Below, piece by piece: positions 1 to 11,634 of a stretch of 64,000 nucleotides of DNA. This stretch comes from an uncultured Reyranella sp. (GTDB lineage Bacteria > Pseudomonadota > Alphaproteobacteria > Reyranellales > Reyranellaceae): NCBI RefSeq assembly GCF_945957355.1, contig NZ_CAMFKM010000002.1, positions 310,001-374,000 of the forward strand, written 5' to 3'. A model generated the notes under the pieces. The model did not search any database. It was not told where the DNA came from and saw nothing but the letters and a program-made list of their open reading frames with translations. Position numbers and translations under genes: made by a program. How positions within the stretch are numbered: the first letter of the stretch is position 1; every line of letters starts with the position of its first letter.

Positions 1-587
1 GACAGTGCCAGCGCCGCGTAGCCGTTGGCTGCGGCGGCCCGTGCCAGCCCCACCATGTTGTGGGCGTGGCCCGCGAAACCGTGCAGCAGGATCAGCGCCG
101 GATAGGGCGGCTGGCCGGCCACCGGCTTGAAGAAATAGCCGCCCAGGCTGACGCCGTGGCCGGGTACGCGCACCTGTTCGGCATCGGGAACATCGGGCAG
201 GTCATCCCAGCGATGCATGACTTCGATGGGCACGCCATCGGGATCGCGGAAGCCCACCGAGTAGTAGCCGGGCGCGAGATAGTCGAGTTCCTGCGGCCGC
301 TGGATGATCTCCGCGCCGGCATCGCGCAGCTCGGCGAAGACCTGGTCGACCTGGCCGCGGCTTTCGGCCGAGACGGCAAGCCACAGCGCGCCCGGCCCGT
401 AGGAGATTCCGTCCTTGGCCTGGCGCATCACGAAATGGTCGTAGCCGCGCGACCACATCACCCGGTCGGGGCTGGTCCAGACACGATGGAAGCCCAGCAT
501 CGGCAGCCACAGGCGATGGAAGGCGACGGAGCGGGCGAGGTCGCTCACCTCGATGGCCGCACCGGCGAAGGAAGAACGCGGCCGCAT
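1..587 (-). CDS. VOC (glyoxalase-fold) domain fused to an alpha/beta hydrolase, 3' part cut off by the window edge
   Basis: The reading frame starts at an ATG at 587 and runs off the left edge after about 195 codons. The first ~125 residues look like a vicinal-oxygen-chelate domain: start IEVSDLARSVAFH, then GYYSVGFRDPDGVPIEVMH near the end, the usual closing strand with a metal-type Glu. From about residue 150 it becomes an alpha/beta hydrolase of the dienelactone-hydrolase kind, with ILLHGFAGHAHNMVGLARA forming the oxyanion-hole region. The catalytic Ser, Asp and His would lie beyond the edge. The ATG shares one base with the TGA of the upstream DinB-like gene (TGATG), so translation is probably coupled. 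The substrate is unknown. Reading an unusual fusion from one contiguous frame is firm; the function is not. Confidence 0.75.
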   Translation of the reverse strand, partial: MRPRSSFAGAAIEVSDLARSVAFHRLWLPMLGFHRVWTSPDRVMWSRGYDHFVMRQAKDGISYGPGALWLAVSAESRGQVDQVFAELRDAGAEIIQRPQELDYLAPGYYSVGFRDPDGVPIEVMHRWDDLPDVPDAEQVRVPGHGVSLGGYFFKPVAGQPPYPALILLHGFAGHAHNMVGLARAAAANGYAALAL

Positions 588-1141
588 CAGCTCGGCTCGA
601 GCCCCAGGGCCAGCAGCTCGTCGCGGCGCAGATCCTGTTCGCCCGCCAGGAAGAACTCGTCGAGCTGCGGAGGCTTCACCCTCGTGCCGGCCAGCATGGC
701 GTGGGCCTGCCCGCGATGATGCGTCTGGTGCTGGAACAGATGCTCCAGGATCGAGATGACGCTGGAGGGTGGCGGCGTGCGGTTGGGCCGTGGCAGCGAC
801 AGGCCCGCGGCCAGGCTCTCCTCGGTCTGGCGCTCGCAGAAGGCGAGCAGCCGCCGGTCGCTCGCGATCTGCGGCCCGTACAGCGCGGCGGCGTCGGGAT
901 AGTCGGGAATCGGGTCGTGATAGCGCTCAAGCACCGTCGGATCGCGGTGCAGCGCGTCGATGTAATAGAGGTCGACCCAGAGGATGTGATTGAGCGTGGC
1001 GCGCAGCGACGGGAAGAAGCTGGTGCGCGGCGCAGCGAACTCTTCCGGTGTCAGCGCCTTGCAGGCCGTCAGCAGCCGGTGGTTCGCCCAGATGTTGTTG
1101 CGGGCCATGGCGACGGCATGGCCTGGCAGCCCCGTCGCCAT
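587..1141 (-). CDS. DinB-family (DinB/YfiT-fold) putative metal-dependent protein
   Basis: This 184-residue four-helix-bundle protein has the COG2318-type DinB layout. It opens with ARNNIWANHRLL, has the first metal-type His in LNHILWVD, and has a second cluster in HQTHHRGQ. These three His positions usually bind a divalent metal. Family members act as thiol-dependent transferases or are uncharacterised; this is not DNA polymerase IV, which shares the name. It lies 20 bases after the aconitase stop on the same strand and overlaps the next gene by one base, so the three may form one transcript. The ATG at 1141 is chosen; the internal ATG at residue 12 is also possible. The substrate cannot be read. 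Confidence 0.8.
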   Translation of the reverse strand: MATGLPGHAVAMARNNIWANHRLLTACKALTPEEFAAPRTSFFPSLRATLNHILWVDLYYIDALHRDPTVLERYHDPIPDYPDAAALYGPQIASDRRLLAFCERQTEESLAAGLSLPRPNRTPPPSSVISILEHLFQHQTHHRGQAHAMLAGTRVKPPQLDEFFLAGEQDLRRDELLALGLEPS

Positions 1142-1161
1142 GGGTCCCGTGTCCGGCGGCG

Positions 1162-3849
<2,688 letters not shown>

Positions 3850-3961
3850 ATCTACACTCCTGGAAGGTCGGTTCTCTGCGGATGTGGGGCAAAATAGGGG
3901 CATGAACCTTCCCAGGCAATCGGCGGATGCGGCTTTGCGCCCGTTGTGTCAGATTGGACGC

Positions 3962-4975
3962 ATGCGACGTCAAATCGGTCACGTATTTGGGGTTCTTGCA
4001 GCGTTTCTGACCCTGACGGGCGAGGCGGTGGCGCAACGCAATGCGGTCGAGTCCTGGGATCCCAGCGCGCGTGACTTTTCGCCCGGCGGAGCCGCGGTGC
4101 CGCCACGGCCAGGTGCGCCAGGCGGAAGCGGCGGCGGCGCGACCCTCGAATCGCTGAACAAGATCCTCTCGGCGTCGCAGCTCTCGGCCTTCGACCGGTC
4201 CATCTACCTCAGCATCCGCGCCTTCCAGCTGAGCCGCCTGGGCCGCGAGGCCGACAGCCAGAAGGACATTGCCGAGATGGGCAAGGTCCTGCCGGGCGAC
4301 TGGCAGGTCGTGCTGTCGAGCACGATGCCGGGCCTGGCGGGTGGCGGCGACCGGGCGGCGGCGCTGCGCACGCTGGACAGCGCCCTGCAGCGCAAGCCGG
4401 GCGACCCGTCGCTCACGATCGCGCAGGCCCAGGTCTACATGCAGATCGCCGATTTCCAGCGCGCGCTCGGCCTGCTCGATGCCGCCCTGGCCGGCGCCCA
4501 GACGCCGGGCGAGCGGCGCTCGGCGCTGTTCTACCGCGGCCATGCGAATTTCAATCTCGGCAACTACGCCCAGGCGGCCGACGATTTCGACGCTTCGCTG
4601 GCGGGCCGGCCCAATTTCAAGTCGAAGCAGGCGCCGCTGCTGTGGCGCTACGCGGCGCAGATCCGCGCCCGGCGCGATGCCCGCACGGCCCTCGTGCGCG
4701 ACGTTGGCGCGGAAAGCCTGAACGAATGGCCCGGCCCGATCCTTCGCTTCCTGATGGGCAAGAGCACGGCCGGCGAGCTCGAGGTCGCCGCCGAGTCCGA
4801 TGACGGAGCCAAGCGCGCCAACGGCAAGTGCCCGGCCGCCTTCTTCATCGGCATGGACGCCGTTCGCCGCGGCGACAAGCAGCGCGCCCGCGAACAGTTC
4901 CAGCTCGCCCAGGCCCGCTGCCCCACCGTGTCGGAACTCAACTGGGCCGCCTCCAGTGAGTTGAAGCGGCTGTAG
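3962..4975 (+). CDS. Exported tetratricopeptide-repeat protein
   Basis: This predicted 337-residue periplasmic protein has a signal peptide (MRRQIGHVFGVLAAFLTLTG, cleavage probably after AVAQ). A Pro/Gly-rich linker follows, then helical TPR-like units. Examples are SLTIAQAQVYMQIADFQRAL and RSALFYRGHANFNLGNYAQA, which carry the small-residue pattern of TPR helices. Two Cys near the end (KCPAAFF and ARCPTVS) could form a disulphide. An ATG at 3902 would add 20 residues, but the start at 3962 gives a clean signal peptide. TPR proteins of this sort serve as scaffolds in envelope complexes. No partner is evident; the neighbours are aconitase (divergent) and a hydrolase (convergent, 3 bases away). 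Confidence 0.75.
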   Translation: MRRQIGHVFGVLAAFLTLTGEAVAQRNAVESWDPSARDFSPGGAAVPPRPGAPGGSGGGATLESLNKILSASQLSAFDRSIYLSIRAFQLSRLGREADSQKDIAEMGKVLPGDWQVVLSSTMPGLAGGGDRAAALRTLDSALQRKPGDPSLTIAQAQVYMQIADFQRALGLLDAALAGAQTPGERRSALFYRGHANFNLGNYAQAADDFDASLAGRPNFKSKQAPLLWRYAAQIRARRDARTALVRDVGAESLNEWPGPILRFLMGKSTAGELEVAAESDDGAKRANGKCPAAFFIGMDAVRRGDKQRAREQFQLAQARCPTVSELNWAASSELKRL

Positions 4976-4978
4976 CGA

Positions 4979-5773
4979 CTATCCCAGCAGCGCCAGCGGT
5001 GACACGAAGCGGGTGATCTCGGCCAGGACCTGGGCCGGCTGCTGCAGGTGCGGGCTGTGACCGCAATCCGGCACCAGCCGAGTCTCGCAATAGCCGTCGA
5101 CCTTGCCGGCGATGATGCCGAGCTGCAGCTCGGTGCCGTATTCGTCGTCCTCGCCCTGGATGGCCTGCACCGGCACGGTGACTCCCGGCAGCCGGCCGTT
5201 GGCGTCCATCGGCTCGAAGCCCGGCGCGACCCAGGCATCGGCCCAGAGATGGAAGGCGCCGTCGACATCGTCGTGATATTTCGCAAGCCTCTGCCGCAGG
5301 TCTCCCGAGGCGAAGGCCGCGCGGGCCGCTTGGATCGCCGCGACGCAGACCGGTTCGTTGATCGCGTGCGCGGCCAAGGTCACCACCGCGCGCAGCGGCT
5401 CCGGGTCGGCCGCGGCGTAGTTCAGGGCGATCGTGCCGCCGTCGCTATGGCCCACCAGTACGCAATCCTCGATGCCGAGGGCCGCCAGCAGGCGCGGCAG
5501 GACGAGGTCGGCCTCGATCTCCATGTAACGGGCGCCGGGATCGGAGGGCCAGGGGCTCGACCGGCCGTAGCCGGTGCGGTCGTAAACGATGCCGCTGCAG
5601 CGCGTGGCGTCGCAGAGCTTCTGGGGGAAGTCGCGCCACATCTCGATGCAGCCCAGCCCCTCGTGCAGGAAGACCAGCACCGTGCGGTCGAGCCCGTCGT
5701 CGTGCGCCGGCGTGAGGCGGCGCACGCGCAGGCGGCGGTCGCCGAGATTGATGAGTTCGTCCGCGGAGGGCAT
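4979..5773 (-). CDS. Alpha/beta hydrolase
   Basis: This 264-residue cytoplasmic hydrolase has a complete catalytic set. The oxyanion segment is VFLHEGLGCIEMWRDFP, the nucleophile elbow is GHSDGG (Ser near residue 109), the acid is probably in IQGEDDEYGT, and the His is in PDCGHSPHLQQP near the C-terminus. The middle DRTGYGRSSPWP resembles the epoxide-hydrolase or haloperoxidase branch. It lies 20 bases downstream of the second RND pump on the same strand, so it may be the last gene of the efflux operon. It converges with the TPR gene. The substrate, probably an ester or lactone, cannot be determined. Confidence 0.85.
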   Translation of the reverse strand: MPSADELINLGDRRLRVRRLTPAHDDGLDRTVLVFLHEGLGCIEMWRDFPQKLCDATRCSGIVYDRTGYGRSSPWPSDPGARYMEIEADLVLPRLLAALGIEDCVLVGHSDGGTIALNYAAADPEPLRAVVTLAAHAINEPVCVAAIQAARAAFASGDLRQRLAKYHDDVDGAFHLWADAWVAPGFEPMDANGRLPGVTVPVQAIQGEDDEYGTELQLGIIAGKVDGYCETRLVPDCGHSPHLQQPAQVLAEITRFVSPLALLG

Positions 5774-5793
5774 CGCCCTCTTTTCGGGGCGCC

Positions 5794-8700
5794 TCAGGCC
5801 GTGGTCAAGGCGGCGTCATGCGGCAAGGCGACCGCGGCCCGGCGGCGGGAGAAGATGGCGATCGCGGCCGGCAGGACGGTGAGGAAGAGGAAGGGCGCGA
5901 GCAGGGTGCCGCCGACCACGACGATGGCGAGGGGCCGCTGGACCTGGCTGCCGATGGCGGTCGAGAAGGCGGCGGGCAGCAGGCCGACGGCGGCGGCGAC
6001 GCAGGTCATCAGGACGGGGCGCATCTGCTGTTCGCAGGTCAGGCGCAACGCCTTCTCGCGCTCGATGCCCACGGCTATCAGCCGGTTGAAGCAGCTCACC
6101 AGCATGATGCCGTTCATGGCGGCGATGCCGAACAGGGCCACGAAGCCGATGGCGGCCGAGATGCTGAACGACATGTCGGCGCCCCACAGCGCAATGATGC
6201 CGCCCGACAGCGCCAGCGGCATGGCGGCGCCCGCCAGCAACGTATCGGTCAACGAGCCGAAGCTGAGATAGAGCAGCAGCAGGATCAGGCCGATGGCGAT
6301 CGGCACGGCGATGGCGAGGCGTGCGATGGCGCTCTCGAAGTTCACGAAGTCGCCGGCCCAGTCGAGCCGGTAGCCGCTCGGCAGCTTGACCTGCTCGGCC
6401 ACCTTCTGCTGCGCCTCCAGCACCGCGCCGCCGAGGTCCCGGCCGCGCACGCTGAATTTCACCGGGATGTAGCGCTCCTGCTGCTCGCGGTAGATGTAGA
6501 AGGCGCCGGTGGCGAGTTTCACGGTCGCCACTTCGCCCAGGGGCACCTGCACGACGCTGCCGCTGGGCCCGACCGTGCCGATCGCGATGCGGCGGATCGC
6601 ATCCATGTCCGTGCGATAGCGGGGTGCGAGGCGGACGAGCAGCGGGAAGTGGCGGTCACTGCCTTCCTCGAAGAGGTCGCCCGCGGCCTGGCCGCCCACC
6701 GCGGCCTGGATCGTCGCATTAATGTCGCCGGGCGAGAGGCCGTAACGCGCGGCCTTGGCGCGGTCGATGTCGATGCGGATGGTCGGCTGGCCGAGCAGAG
6801 GCGGCACCTGGATGTCGGTGATACCGGGCACGCCTTCCAGGACGCTGCGGATGTCGACGGCGATCTTGCGCAGCGTGGCGAGGTCGGGGCCCGAGATCTT
6901 GATCGCGTTCTCGGCGTCGATGCCGGATGCCGCTTCCTGGACGTTGTCCTGAATGTACTGCGAGAAAGCGAAGTTGACGCCGGGGAAAGCCTTGCGCAAC
7001 GCGTCACTCATCTCGTTGATGAGGTCGGGTTTTTCCAGCCCCTTGCGCCATTTGCTGGCGGGCTTCAGCGGCACGAAGAACTCGGCATTGGAGAATCCGT
7101 CGGGGTCGGTGCCGTCGTCGGGCCGCCCGTGCTGGGAGATCACCGTCTCGACCTCCGGGAAGCTCTTAACCAGCTTGCGCATGCGGTTCACATAGCCGTT
7201 GCCCTCGTCGAGCGAGACCGAGGGCGGCAGGGCCGCGCGCATCCAGATGTTGCCTTCCTCGAGCTTGGGCAGGAATTCGAGGCCCACGGTGCTGGCCGCG
7301 AGACCGGCCGCCACCAGAACCCCAAGACCCACAACGAGCGTGGCATGGCGCCAATCCAGCGCCAGGGCAAACACCCGGCGATAGGCCCTGCGCAAGGAGC
7401 GGACCAGGAATGTCTCGGTCTCCGAAACCTTCTCGGGCAACAGCAAGGCGGAGAGCGCCGGCGACACGGTGAAGGTCGCGATCAGGCCGCCGGCAAGCGC
7501 GTAGGCGTAGGTCTGCGCCATCGGCCCGAAGATGCGACCCTCGACGCCGGAGAGCGTGAACAGCGGCAGGAAGCCCGCGATGATGATGGTGGCCGCAAAG
7601 AAGATCGCCTTGGTGACCTCGCCCGAGGCTTCGTAGATGGTGAACAGTTTGCCGGTGAGACCCTCCGGTTCCTGCCGTACCGAACGCGAGGTTCCGCCAT
7701 GACTGGCCTCGGCAAGATGGCGGAAGATGTTCTCGACCATGATGACGGTGGCGTCGACGATGATGCCGAAGTCGATCGCACCCATCGACAGCAGGTTCGC
7801 GGAGTCACCGTTCATCACGATGATGACGACGGCGAACAGGAGCGCGAACGGGATGGTGGCGGACACGATCAGGGCCGATCGCAGGTCGCCGAGGAACAGC
7901 CACTGGATCAGGAAGATGAGGCCGACGCCCATCACCATGTTGTGCAGCACGGTATGGGTCGTCACCTCGACCAGGACGCTGCGGTCGTAGATGCGTTCGA
8001 TGCGCACGCCAGGCGGCAGCAGGTCGGAGCCGTTGATGCGTTCGATCTCGCGCTCGACGGCGCGCAGGGTCGGCATGGTCTCGGCGCCGCGGCGCATCAG
8101 CACGATGCCCTCGACGACGTCGTCGTCGTCGTCGTGGCCCGCGACGCCCAGCCGCGGCTCGTTGCCCACCGCGACGTCGGCGATGTCGCCCACCAGGATG
8201 GGCGAGCCGTCGCGCACGGTCAGCATGGTGCCGCGGATATCGTCCATCGACCGGATCTGGCCGACCGCGCGCACGACCGCCGACTGCGGCCCGAGATTGA
8301 CCGTATTGGCGCCGACATTGATGTTGGCGCTGTTCAACCCGTCGATCACCTGCTTCAGGGTGAGACCGTGCGCCTGCAGCCGGTCGAGATCGACGGTGAC
8401 GTCGAAGGTCTTGCTCTTGCCGCCCCATGTCGTGACGTCGATCACGCCGGGCACCGCCTTCAGCCGGCGTAGCAAAATCCAGTCCTGGATGGTCTTCAGG
8501 TCCATGACGCTGAAACCCTTCGGGCCGACCACGCGATAGCGGAAGATCTCGCCGATCGGGCTGGTCGGCGAGATGATGGGCTGCGCCCCATTGGGCAGCG
8601 GGCCGAGCTGCGCCAGCCGGTTGGTCACGAGCTGCGCGGCCTCGCGATAGGTGAGGTCGTAGGTGAACTGCACCTTCACATCGCTGAGGCCGGTCAGGGA

Positions 8701-8952
8701 AATGGAGCGGATCGACTTCACGTAGGGAAGTCCCGCCATCTGCACTTCCATCGGGACGGTGATGTAGCGCTCGATCTCCTCGGATGACTGGCCGGGATTC
8801 TGCGTCACGATGTCGACCAGCGGCGGCACCGGGTCGGGATAGGCTTCGATGTTGAGTCGCTTGTAGGCGAACAGGCCGCCGCAGATCATCAGGACGGCGA
8901 GAATTAAGACGAGAATGCGCTGACGTAGTGCAGCGCCGACGATTGCATGCAT
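5794..8952 (-). CDS. HME-type RND efflux pump, CzcA/CusA family (second copy)
   Basis: This is a full-length 1052-residue inner-membrane proton-driven pump with twelve membrane segments and two large periplasmic loops. The N-terminal RILVLILAVLMICGGLFAY and PGQSSEEIERYIT are classic for heavy-metal RND proteins. Around residues 390-404, IDFGIIVDATVIMVEN carries the two Asp and one Glu that mark the HME branch (Czc/Cnr type). It is about two-thirds to three-quarters identical by eye to the pump at 11631-14786, and it has no adaptor gene of its own. It follows the nucleotide cyclase by 71 bases. The substrate is inferred to be divalent metal such as Co, Zn, Cd or Ni; an organic substrate cannot be excluded. 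Confidence 0.9.
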   Translation of the reverse strand: MHAIVGAALRQRILVLILAVLMICGGLFAYKRLNIEAYPDPVPPLVDIVTQNPGQSSEEIERYITVPMEVQMAGLPYVKSIRSISLTGLSDVKVQFTYDLTYREAAQLVTNRLAQLGPLPNGAQPIISPTSPIGEIFRYRVVGPKGFSVMDLKTIQDWILLRRLKAVPGVIDVTTWGGKSKTFDVTVDLDRLQAHGLTLKQVIDGLNSANINVGANTVNLGPQSAVVRAVGQIRSMDDIRGTMLTVRDGSPILVGDIADVAVGNEPRLGVAGHDDDDDVVEGIVLMRRGAETMPTLRAVEREIERINGSDLLPPGVRIERIYDRSVLVEVTTHTVLHNMVMGVGLIFLIQWLFLGDLRSALIVSATIPFALLFAVVIIVMNGDSANLLSMGAIDFGIIVDATVIMVENIFRHLAEASHGGTSRSVRQEPEGLTGKLFTIYEASGEVTKAIFFAATIIIAGFLPLFTLSGVEGRIFGPMAQTYAYALAGGLIATFTVSPALSALLLPEKVSETETFLVRSLRRAYRRVFALALDWRHATLVVGLGVLVAAGLAASTVGLEFLPKLEEGNIWMRAALPPSVSLDEGNGYVNRMRKLVKSFPEVETVISQHGRPDDGTDPDGFSNAEFFVPLKPASKWRKGLEKPDLINEMSDALRKAFPGVNFAFSQYIQDNVQEAASGIDAENAIKISGPDLATLRKIAVDIRSVLEGVPGITDIQVPPLLGQPTIRIDIDRAKAARYGLSPGDINATIQAAVGGQAAGDLFEEGSDRHFPLLVRLAPRYRTDMDAIRRIAIGTVGPSGSVVQVPLGEVATVKLATGAFYIYREQQERYIPVKFSVRGRDLGGAVLEAQQKVAEQVKLPSGYRLDWAGDFVNFESAIARLAIAVPIAIGLILLLLYLSFGSLTDTLLAGAAMPLALSGGIIALWGADMSFSISAAIGFVALFGIAAMNGIMLVSCFNRLIAVGIEREKALRLTCEQQMRPVLMTCVAAAVGLLPAAFSTAIGSQVQRPLAIVVVGGTLLAPFLFLTVLPAAIAIFSRRRAAVALPHDAALTTA

Positions 8953-9023
8953 CCGCGGCCCTCATGGCGGGCCGATGACAGCTCGCCTCCCGTGGCAGCT
9001 AATACACAAGTCACGCAGGCACA

Positions 9024-10070
9024 CTAGCGTTGCGAGTACATCACAGATGCAACCTGCGCCTCGTCTGCACTTCGGGGCGCCGCCAGTCGCAATTCGCCGG
9101 ATATGCCCTGCACATCCTCGTCGATGAAATGGCGCCATCCGTCGAACGACATGCCGCTCCGCACGGCCTCGGTCAGGGTCTCCTCCGATACCAGTAGAGG
9201 GCAGCGATACTTCTTCGTCAGACGTTCGATGCGCGAGCACACGTTCACCGCATGGCCGACGGCGGAATATTCGAGCCTCTGCTCGTCGCCGATGGCGCCC
9301 ATGACGACCTCGCCATGATGGATGCCCACGCCGATCCGTACTGATGGCTCGCCATGGCGCGCACGCTCGACGTTCCAGCCATCGATCGCGGCGAGCAGCC
9401 GGAGGCCGCACCGGATGGCGGCGGCCGCGTCCTCGGGCGACGGGCGCAGGGCCCCGAACACCGCCAGCACGCCATCCCCGATGAACTTGTCGATGATTCC
9501 GCCCTCGGCCTCGACGATGCGCGAGACCACGGTGCGATACTCCTGGAGGAAGCCGAACAGGGCGTCGGGTTCCATCGTCTGCACCGACGCCGTGAAGTCG
9601 CGCATGTCGACGAACAGGATCGCGGCCTTGCTCCGCCGGCCCCGGGCGGCGCGCAACCCCTCGCGCGCCAGATGGTCGACGAGCTCGGCCGGCAGGTAGC
9701 GCGACAGGTTGAGGTTCTGCAGCCGTTCGCGGTCGAGGCTATGCCTCAGCCGGTCGGCCATCAGCGCGCAGGCGAGGAACACCGCGACGGTGCCGATGGC
9801 TTCGATGCCGTAGTAGGTGAACCGGGCGCTGACGAAAGCCGGCGGCGGGTTCGCGCCCATCATCCAGGCGAAAGCGATCGATGCCGCGGCAATGCCGACC
9901 CATCGGCCCGCGAACCACGACGCACCGAAGATGACCACGAGGTAGAGCGCCGTGAGCCGCAGGTCGCCGGTGACGATGTCGGCATAGCCCACCGCGGTCG
10001 ACGCGACGAGGGCCCCCACCAATATCGCCGCCTTGAACCCGGCGGCCGGCTGGCGCCGCTTCGTGGCCAT
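9024..10070 (-). CDS. Class III adenylate/guanylate cyclase with N-terminal membrane domain
   Basis: This protein of about 348 residues probably makes cAMP at the inner membrane. The first ~115 residues hold about four hydrophobic helices (AAILVGALVASTAVGYA, LYLVVIFGASWF, IEAIGTVAVFLACALMA). The C-terminal catalytic domain has metal-binding Asp in FVDMRDFT (near residue 152) and in FIGDGVLAVFG, plus the transition-state Asn and Arg in AVNVCSRIE. The Lys of IIDKFIGDG is the usual adenine-selecting Lys, and its partner position is Ser in EYSAVG, where the IIIb class usually has Thr. It lies between the outer-membrane factor and the second pump on the same strand, which is an unusual place for a cyclase. 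The start is taken as MATKRR; an ATG three codons earlier is possible. Confidence 0.88.
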   Translation of the reverse strand: MATKRRQPAAGFKAAILVGALVASTAVGYADIVTGDLRLTALYLVVIFGASWFAGRWVGIAAASIAFAWMMGANPPPAFVSARFTYYGIEAIGTVAVFLACALMADRLRHSLDRERLQNLNLSRYLPAELVDHLAREGLRAARGRRSKAAILFVDMRDFTASVQTMEPDALFGFLQEYRTVVSRIVEAEGGIIDKFIGDGVLAVFGALRPSPEDAAAAIRCGLRLLAAIDGWNVERARHGEPSVRIGVGIHHGEVVMGAIGDEQRLEYSAVGHAVNVCSRIERLTKKYRCPLLVSEETLTEAVRSGMSFDGWRHFIDEDVQGISGELRLAAPRSADEAQVASVMYSQR

Positions 10071-10098
10071 GCCCGGCACGGCACGTCCATCCGCCGTG

Positions 10099-11634
10099 TC
10101 AGCGCTGGGTGTTCGAGGAGATGGACCAGGGAGACGCCGGCGGCTTGCAGCGCGACCGGCCGTTGCCCGGCCCCGAACCGTCGCGGTTCCACCAGCCGCC
10201 GCCCAGTGCCTGGAACAGCGCGGCGGTGTTGGTGAGACGCGCGGCCTGCGCCTGAACCCGCGTAAGCAGCGTCTGCTGGTAGGTGAGCTCGGCGATCAGC
10301 ACGAAGACATAGGTCGTGTCGCCGAGTTCCAGGCGCTTTCGCGCGATGCTGAGGGCGGTGGCCGCCGCCCGTTCCGCCTCGACGGCCGACTTGAGCGCCA
10401 GCGCGTCGTATTCGAGCGCATTCAGCGTGTCGGCGACGTTGCGGAAGGCGGTCAGCACGATCGACTGGTACTGCGCGTCGGCCTGTTCCAACGCCGCGAC
10501 GGCGGACCGCTTCTTGGCCGCGAGCGCGCCGCCGTCGATCAGTGTCTGGATCGCGCTGGCGCCTGTGGTCGCGCCGGCAAGGCCCGGCATGAACAGGGTG
10601 CCGAGCGACAGGGCGCTGCTGTTGAGGCCGAAGCCCAGCGTCACCTGCGGAAGCTGGTTGGCGATGGCGACGCCGACCTGTGCGCTGGCGGCATGGAGGT
10701 TGGCCTCGGCGGCGCGCACGTCGGGCCGCTGCTCGACCAGCTGCGATGGCAGGGTGAGCGGCAGTTCGTGCGGCAGCTTGAGATCGGTGAGCTCGAAGCG
10801 CTCGGCAACCGGATTGCTGGGCAGGCTGCCGGTCAGCGTGGCCATCAGGTTGCGCTGCTGCGCCAGCGCCTTCTCAAGCGGCGGCAGCGTCGACTCGGCC
10901 TGCGCGAGTGCGGCCTGCTGGGTGGCGACGTCGGCGCCGGGAATCGCGCCGAGGCCCGACTGCTTGTTCAGGATGCCCAGCGTATCGCGCTGGACGGCGA
11001 TGATGCGCTTGGTGGCCTCGACCTGTCCGCGCAGCGACGCCTCGACGATCGCGGCCGCGACGACGTTGGATGCCAGCGAGAGATAGGTTCCTTCGAGCTG
11101 GAAGCACTGCGCCTCGGCCAGCGCTTCGAGCGATTCGATCTGGCGGCGATTGCCGCCCCAGAGATCGAGCGCATAGGTGAGCTGGAGACCGGCGACGAAC
11201 AGGCCGTAGATCGGCTGCTGGTCGGCCGTGGCCGATTGCAGGCTGGCGGGGGTCTGATTCTGGGTGGCGCTGAAGCTGCCCTGGAGTGTCGGGAACAGGG
11301 TGGCCCGTTGTGCGCGGGCATTCTGTTGGGCAACCCGCAGCCCGGCGACGGCGGCCTTCACGTCGGGGTTGGCGCGCAGCGACCGCTCGATCAGGTTGTT
11401 GAGCTGCGGCGACTGGAACACGCCCCACCACTGGCCGGGAATGTCCATGCTCTGCACGATGCGCTGTGCTTCGCCGCCGGGAATGCCGGCGGCGATCAGG
11501 TCGCTCTTCTGGTCGGGAACATAGGTCGCCGTCTTCGGCCCGTCCGGGGACGCGAAGTCCGGGCCGACCGTACAGCCGGCGAGGGCGCCCATCGCAAGGA
11601 GCGGCAGGACGGCAAGGAGGGAGCGTCGCATCAT
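10099..11634 (-). CDS. RND outer-membrane efflux lipoprotein (NodT/TolC-like)
   Basis: This 511-residue outer-membrane channel subunit starts with a lipoprotein signal, MMRRSLLAVLPLLAMGALAG followed by Cys, and continues TVGPDF as in NodT-type factors. The long helical repeats of the family are visible twice: NPDVKAAVAGLRVAQQNARA, and RPDVRAAEANLHAASAQVGV. Its start codon overlaps the stop of the upstream pump (ATGA, 11634-11631), so translation is coupled. The last ~30 residues (after GGGWWNRDG) are an unusual polar tail. It serves as the exit duct for one or both pumps in this locus, since no second outer-membrane gene is present. Confidence 0.93.
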   Translation of the reverse strand: MMRRSLLAVLPLLAMGALAGCTVGPDFASPDGPKTATYVPDQKSDLIAAGIPGGEAQRIVQSMDIPGQWWGVFQSPQLNNLIERSLRANPDVKAAVAGLRVAQQNARAQRATLFPTLQGSFSATQNQTPASLQSATADQQPIYGLFVAGLQLTYALDLWGGNRRQIESLEALAEAQCFQLEGTYLSLASNVVAAAIVEASLRGQVEATKRIIAVQRDTLGILNKQSGLGAIPGADVATQQAALAQAESTLPPLEKALAQQRNLMATLTGSLPSNPVAERFELTDLKLPHELPLTLPSQLVEQRPDVRAAEANLHAASAQVGVAIANQLPQVTLGFGLNSSALSLGTLFMPGLAGATTGASAIQTLIDGGALAAKKRSAVAALEQADAQYQSIVLTAFRNVADTLNALEYDALALKSAVEAERAAATALSIARKRLELGDTTYVFVLIAELTYQQTLLTRVQAQAARLTNTAALFQALGGGWWNRDGSGPGNGRSRCKPPASPWSISSNTQR

